Shown here piece by piece: positions 5,512 to 7,915 of a stretch of 7,915 nucleotides of DNA; positions within the stretch are counted from its first letter, which is position 1; each line of letters begins with the position of its first letter. The notes beneath the pieces were generated by a model. It saw nothing but the letters and a program-made list of their open reading frames with translations. It did not search any database and was not told the DNA's origin. Source of the DNA: an uncultured Bacilli bacterium (GTDB lineage: Bacteria; Bacillota_I; Bacilli_A; RF39; UBA660). The position numbers and the translations under genes are program-made. Location of the stretch: contig CALVKV010000062.1 in the NCBI GenBank assembly GCA_944333305.1, positions 1 through 7,915 on the forward strand, given 5' to 3'.

Positions 5512-6885
5512 ATGATAAAAAGTTATGAGGAAGTAAAATTAAATACAGGTAGAAAAGTTTTAACTATTAAAACAAATGAATTTAATGAAAATTTTAAAGG
5601 ATCTAAAGTATTAAAGTTTAATTATTGTTTAGAACTAAACAATAATAAAATTAATTTTGATACAAAAGAAGAAAGAGATAACTTTCTTAATAATTTAGTT
5701 GATATATCGAATGAAAGTAACAAAAGTTTTGAAAAAAATATAGCAATAGTATTAGAAGCAGAAATGGATTATGAATATTTAGAGGAATTCCACGAAGGAC
5801 TAGCAAGAGTTTTAAAAGATGGAATTTATGGTTATATAGATAAAACAGGTGAGGAAGTTATTAGATGCCAATTTGAGGCTGCAAATGATTTTCATGAAGG
5901 ACTAGCTGCAGTTAAAAAAGATGAAAAATGGAGCTATATAGATAAAACAGGTGAGGAAGTTATTAGATGCCAATTTGAGGATGCAAATGATTTTCATGAA
6001 GGACTAGCTGCAGTTAAAAAAGATGAAAAATGGAGCTATATAGATAAAACAGGTGAGGAAGTTATTAGATGCCAATTTGAGGCTGCTTATGATTTTCACG
6101 AAGGTCTAGCAAAAGTTTATGATGGTTGGCAATATGGTTATATAGATAAAACTGGTAAAGAAGTAATTAAATGTCAATTTCAACGTGCAAATGATTTTCA
6201 TGAAGGACTAGCTGCAGTGGAAAACGCTGAAGGTCGAGGCTATTATATAGATAAAACTGGTAAAGAAGTAATTAGACATCAATTTTGGGGTGTTAATGAT
6301 TTTCACGAAGGTCTAGCAAAAGTTTATGATGGTTGGCAATATGGTTATATAGATAAAACTGGTAAAGAAGTAATTAAATGTCAATTTGGTGCTGCTTATG
6401 ATTTTCATGATGGTCTAGCATTAGTTCATACTGTTGAAGGTTGGAAATACATTGATAAAAATTGTAATGAAGTTATTTCTATTAAACATGATTATTGTAG
6501 TGTTAATGATTTTCACGAAGGTCTAGCATTAGTTGAAGAATATGGACGATATGGTTATATAGATAAAACTGGTAAAGAAGTAATTAAATGTCAATTCAGT
6601 GATGCTTATGATTTTCATGATGGCCTAGCAAGAGTTAAAAAAGATGGTTTATGGAACTACATAGACAAAAAAGGGAAAAAGTTAACCAAAAAAATCATTT
6701 TAACATCGGTTGATGATATAATTAATTTTCCTAATAACCCTATAATTACGAGTGCAAATAAATATTATACTTTAAACTTTAATGGCAACCTTGTTTATTT
6801 TAAAACAGAAGAAGAAAGAGATAACTTTCTTAAGCAATATGATAATCCATTAATAGAAACAGCTAAGAAGAAAATAAAAAAATAA
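5512..6885 (+). CDS. WG-repeat beta protein with nine repeats
   Basis: A 457-residue protein without signal peptide or membrane segment. Residues 93-402 hold nine WG-type beta repeats starting at about 93, 127, 161, 195, 229, 264, 298, 334 and 368, mostly 34 residues long. Each follows the pattern FH[ED]GLAxV...YIDKxGxEVIxxQF. FH[ED]GLA is kept in all nine. Cys precedes QF in repeats 1-4, 6 and 8. A flanking module YCLELNNNKINF...EERDNFL (about 38-59) recurs at the C-terminus as YTLNFNGNLVYF...EERDNFL (about 420-440), so the repeats are bracketed by related ends. WG repeats usually form beta-rich scaffolds for binding, and no enzymatic motif is seen. AGGAG (5497-5501) lies ten bases before the ATG and overlaps the gene B stop, so it is co-translated with A and B. 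Its own stop (TAA) is directly followed, in the same frame, by a truncated copy of gene A. Confidence 0.9.
   Translation: MIKSYEEVKLNTGRKVLTIKTNEFNENFKGSKVLKFNYCLELNNNKINFDTKEERDNFLNNLVDISNESNKSFEKNIAIVLEAEMDYEYLEEFHEGLARVLKDGIYGYIDKTGEEVIRCQFEAANDFHEGLAAVKKDEKWSYIDKTGEEVIRCQFEDANDFHEGLAAVKKDEKWSYIDKTGEEVIRCQFEAAYDFHEGLAKVYDGWQYGYIDKTGKEVIKCQFQRANDFHEGLAAVENAEGRGYYIDKTGKEVIRHQFWGVNDFHEGLAKVYDGWQYGYIDKTGKEVIKCQFGAAYDFHDGLALVHTVEGWKYIDKNCNEVISIKHDYCSVNDFHEGLALVEEYGRYGYIDKTGKEVIKCQFSDAYDFHDGLARVKKDGLWNYIDKKGKKLTKKIILTSVDDIINFPNNPIITSANKYYTLNFNGNLVYFKTEEERDNFLKQYDNPLIETAKKKIKK
5788..6717 (+). repeat. Intragenic 102-bp tandem repeats (WG units)
   Basis: Nine units, mostly 102 bp, encode the WG repeats. 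Some are exact at DNA level: 5880-5980 equals 5982-6082 (101 bp, units adjacent), and 6091-6180 equals 6298-6387 (90 bp, units two apart). Other units differ more, including 105- and 108-bp ones. The pattern implies recent unit duplication or conversion within the gene, and unit number may vary between strains. Confidence 0.93.
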
Positions 6886-7071
6886 TATAATATCAATCCA
6901 AGTGATGTATATAAATTAAATCAATATACTGCTAATAGAATTGCTGGACTTCTATTACTATATCTTGCTAAAGATACAAAACGTCTTAATGACATAGTTC
7001 TAAAATACGATACAAACGATTTATTAGTAAGTGATATTGTTCCTGAAATAGAAGGATATATAGAAAGGTGA
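6886..7071 (+). pseudogene. A': gene A copy lacking its first 39 codons
   Basis: Encodes residues 40-100 of gene A with 100% amino-acid identity and ends at the same TGA. It has no start codon of its own: it follows, in frame, immediately after the WG gene's TAA, and neither ATG nor a plausible alternative start precedes the homologous segment. The five nucleotide differences from gene A (6894, 6993, 7000, 7008, 7017) are all synonymous and all C here where A has T. It looks like a once-complete, selected copy beheaded by a deletion at an A-rich junction. It could only be expressed by readthrough of the WG stop. It may still serve as the upstream context for B'. Confidence 0.8.
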
Positions 7072-7079
7072 GGGGTTCA

Positions 7080-7187
7080 ATGGAAGCAAAAAAAGTAAAA
7101 GGAAATTATAATAAAAAGAAAACTGTTAAAAAGATAAATTGTCTTGCTAACAATAAAAGAGTTAATACTACAAAATTATTTAAATAA
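7080..7187 (+). CDS. B': second copy of the lysine-rich 35-aa protein
   Basis: Complete 35-codon frame with the same GAGGGG ribosome site and spacing as gene B. Substitutions relative to B are S11N, N15T, I16V, V19I, D20N, F21C, S23A and I31T. The first ten residues and the NNKRVNT...KLFK end are almost unchanged. There are 17 nucleotide differences, about half of them silent. It is the last plus-strand gene of the locus, and a terminator starts five bases after its stop. It is likely transcribed with the WG gene. Function unknown. Confidence 0.7.
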   Translation: MEAKKVKGNYNKKKTVKKINCLANNKRVNTTKLFK

Positions 7188-7191
7188 AATA

Positions 7192-7225
7192 AAAAATAGA
7201 CACTATCAAGTTGTCTATTTTTAAA
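7192..7225. terminator. Bidirectional rho-independent terminator
   Basis: Eleven-pair perfect stem (7192-7202 with 7212-7222) around a nine-base loop, in which two further pairs are possible with a bulge. T-runs sit on the outer side in both directions. It ends the A-B-WG-A'-B' transcript on the plus strand and the small membrane protein gene on the minus strand, whose stop codon lies at 7221-7223. Confidence 0.8.
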
Positions 7226-7313
7226 TTACATAAAAGAATATTACACTAATTACTGAAGCTAATATAGCTACTAACATTATAGCAGAGATTATCTTTACCA
7301 TTTTTTGATTCAT
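7221..7313 (-). CDS. 30-aa single-pass membrane protein, Prli42-like
   Basis: The frame encodes MNQKMVKIISAIMLVAILAS and ten further hydrophobic residues, ending FFYVI. It has a short basic N-terminus and then one transmembrane helix of about 20 residues. TGAGGTGA (7319-7326) is an excellent ribosome site five bases before the ATG, and a near-consensus promoter lies upstream. Size, N-terminal K...K pattern and the central IMLVAILAS match my recollection of Prli42, the membrane anchor that tethers the stressosome in Listeria and relatives (K..V....ML.AI..S). In that family the basic N-terminus faces the cytosol and contacts RsbR. No stressosome genes are visible here, so the call rests on pattern alone, and another small membrane protein is possible. 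Confidence 0.6.
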   Translation of the reverse strand: MNQKMVKIISAIMLVAILASVISVIFFYVI

Positions 7314-7331
7314 TAAATTCACCTCAATCTA

Positions 7332-7360
7332 ATTATATAGAAAAAGTCTATTTTTGTAAA
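7332..7360 (-). promoter_or_regulatory. Sigma-A promoter of the small membrane protein gene
   Basis: Minus strand: -35 TTTACA (7355-7360), 17-bp spacer, -10 TATAAT (7332-7337, perfect). Transcription would start near 7325, at the ribosome site, which leaves a very short leader. It points away from spoIIM. Confidence 0.7.
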
Positions 7361-7415
7361 ATGAATTTAGGTAAATAATTATCTACTTATGAATAATCTT
7401 TACTAGGTGATAATA

Positions 7416-7915
7416 ATGAATATAAAATTAAAAAATGTAAAGAATAAAGTAACAAACAAACTAGAAGAACAAAAGAAAATATATATATTTCTTATCATAG
7501 TAATGTCTATAGGTTTAATTGGTGGTATTATATATGCTGTTATCTTAAATAAAAGTGATCATAATCTAGTTACAACTAGTTTAAATAGTTTCTTTGATAG
7601 TATCAAAAACAACAATGTAGATTATAAAAGTGCTCTAATTAATAGTTTGATAGGAAATATTTCTTTTGTAACATTTATTTTTTTATTAGGAATATCCATT
7701 ATAGGAATACCTTTAATTATATTTAGTTTAGCTTCATCTGCCTTTATTTTTGGCTTTTCTTTAAGCTCTATTATTTATACATACCATTTTAATGGCATTT
7801 TAAAAGCTGTTTTCTATCTTTTTCCTCATCAGTTGATTACTTTATTAATGTCACTATTTTTAGGCTTCTATGCCCTTTATTTTGGTATTAAATTATTTAA
7901 ATATTTATTTAGAGG
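7416..7915 (+). CDS. spoIIM: Stage II sporulation protein M family, 3' end cut by window
   Basis: The open frame runs off the window after 166 codons. SpoIIM is a multi-pass membrane protein that, with SpoIID and SpoIIP, drives septal peptidoglycan remodelling during engulfment of the forespore. Visible here are a basic cytosolic N-terminus (about 1-22), a first membrane helix (about 23-43), a polar loop, and then three hydrophobic helices with LLGISIIGIPLIIFSLASSA and a FPHQLITLL segment, the pattern of the SpoIIM/DUF95 family (usual length about 200-215). AGGTGA (7405-7410) lies five bases before the ATG. No convincing sigma-A or sigma-E promoter is seen in 7361-7400. In many Bacillota spoIIM lies near spoIVB; here the A-B-WG locus separates them. 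Confidence 0.8.
   Translation, partial: MNIKLKNVKNKVTNKLEEQKKIYIFLIIVMSIGLIGGIIYAVILNKSDHNLVTTSLNSFFDSIKNNNVDYKSALINSLIGNISFVTFIFLLGISIIGIPLIIFSLASSAFIFGFSLSSIIYTYHFNGILKAVFYLFPHQLITLLMSLFLGFYALYFGIKLFKYLFR

Larger units (their letters stand above)
6886..7187 (+). repeat. Direct repeat, copy 2 (A' plus B')
   Basis: Second member of the pair with 5197-5498. Similarity to gene A begins at an A-rich stretch at the WG stop codon (about 6880-6886) and ends at the stop of the second B gene. Confidence 0.95.

Noticed and set aside
5507..5515. ATG-AAA-TGA minimal frame just before the WG start
   Set aside because: Two codons only. It overlaps the ATG at 5512 and is more likely chance, although it could affect initiation.
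5788..6717. CRISPR-like regular repeats
   Set aside because: The 102-bp periodicity is coding, in frame and explained by WG protein repeats; no short repeat/spacer structure.
7351..7400. Promoter for spoIIM (TTGTAA with nearby TAATTA)
   Set aside because: Poor -10 match at a 16-bp spacing and no recognisable sigma-E boxes, so not called.

Overview
The window is AT-rich DNA with strong Shine-Dalgarno sites, near-consensus sigma-A promoters, short intergenic gaps and the standard genetic code. It carries two endospore genes (spoIVB and spoIIM). Together these point to a spore-forming or spore-gene-retaining low-GC Bacillota lineage (Bacilli/Erysipelotrichia-like or a related uncultured gut group). 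The exact taxon cannot be read from the sequence.

Layout. Bases 1-71 look foreign and end an adenosine deaminase gene (minus strand) about 40-50 residues early. A 128-bp divergent promoter region (948-1075) then drives add leftward and a compact rightward operon: nusB, xseA, a small zinc-ribbon gene, xseB, a DUF1653 gene and a flavodoxin-fold gene. This operon ends at 3908 in a hairpin that faces the hairpin of spoIVB, which runs leftward (3953-4960). spoIVB encodes the sigma-K checkpoint serine peptidase with PDZ and S55 domains and intact His/Asp/Ser positions. The combination nusB, xseA/xseB, spoIVB and spoIIM resembles a condensed form of the B. subtilis nusB-folD-xseA-xseB...recN-spoIVB-spo0A neighbourhood, with spoIVB flipped and several genes missing.

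Accessory locus (5027-7225). Between spoIVB and spoIIM a strong extended -10 promoter drives gene A (100 aa, unrecognised), gene B (35 aa, lysine-rich, unrecognised) and a 457-aa protein with nine WG-type beta repeats. Immediately after the WG stop codon comes a second copy of the 3' two thirds of A, lacking its first 39 codons, followed by a complete second copy of B (B'). The two A segments encode the same 61 residues and differ only by five synonymous T/C changes. The two B copies encode full 35-aa proteins with 27 identical residues. The locus therefore reads A-B-WG-A'-B', with direct repeats about 300 bp long flanking the WG gene. This is the most unusual part of the window.

Right end. 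A bidirectional terminator separates B' from a 30-aa single-pass membrane protein on the minus strand that resembles the stressosome anchor Prli42 and has its own near-consensus promoter. The window ends inside a spoIIM-family membrane protein gene (7416 onward, 166 codons visible).
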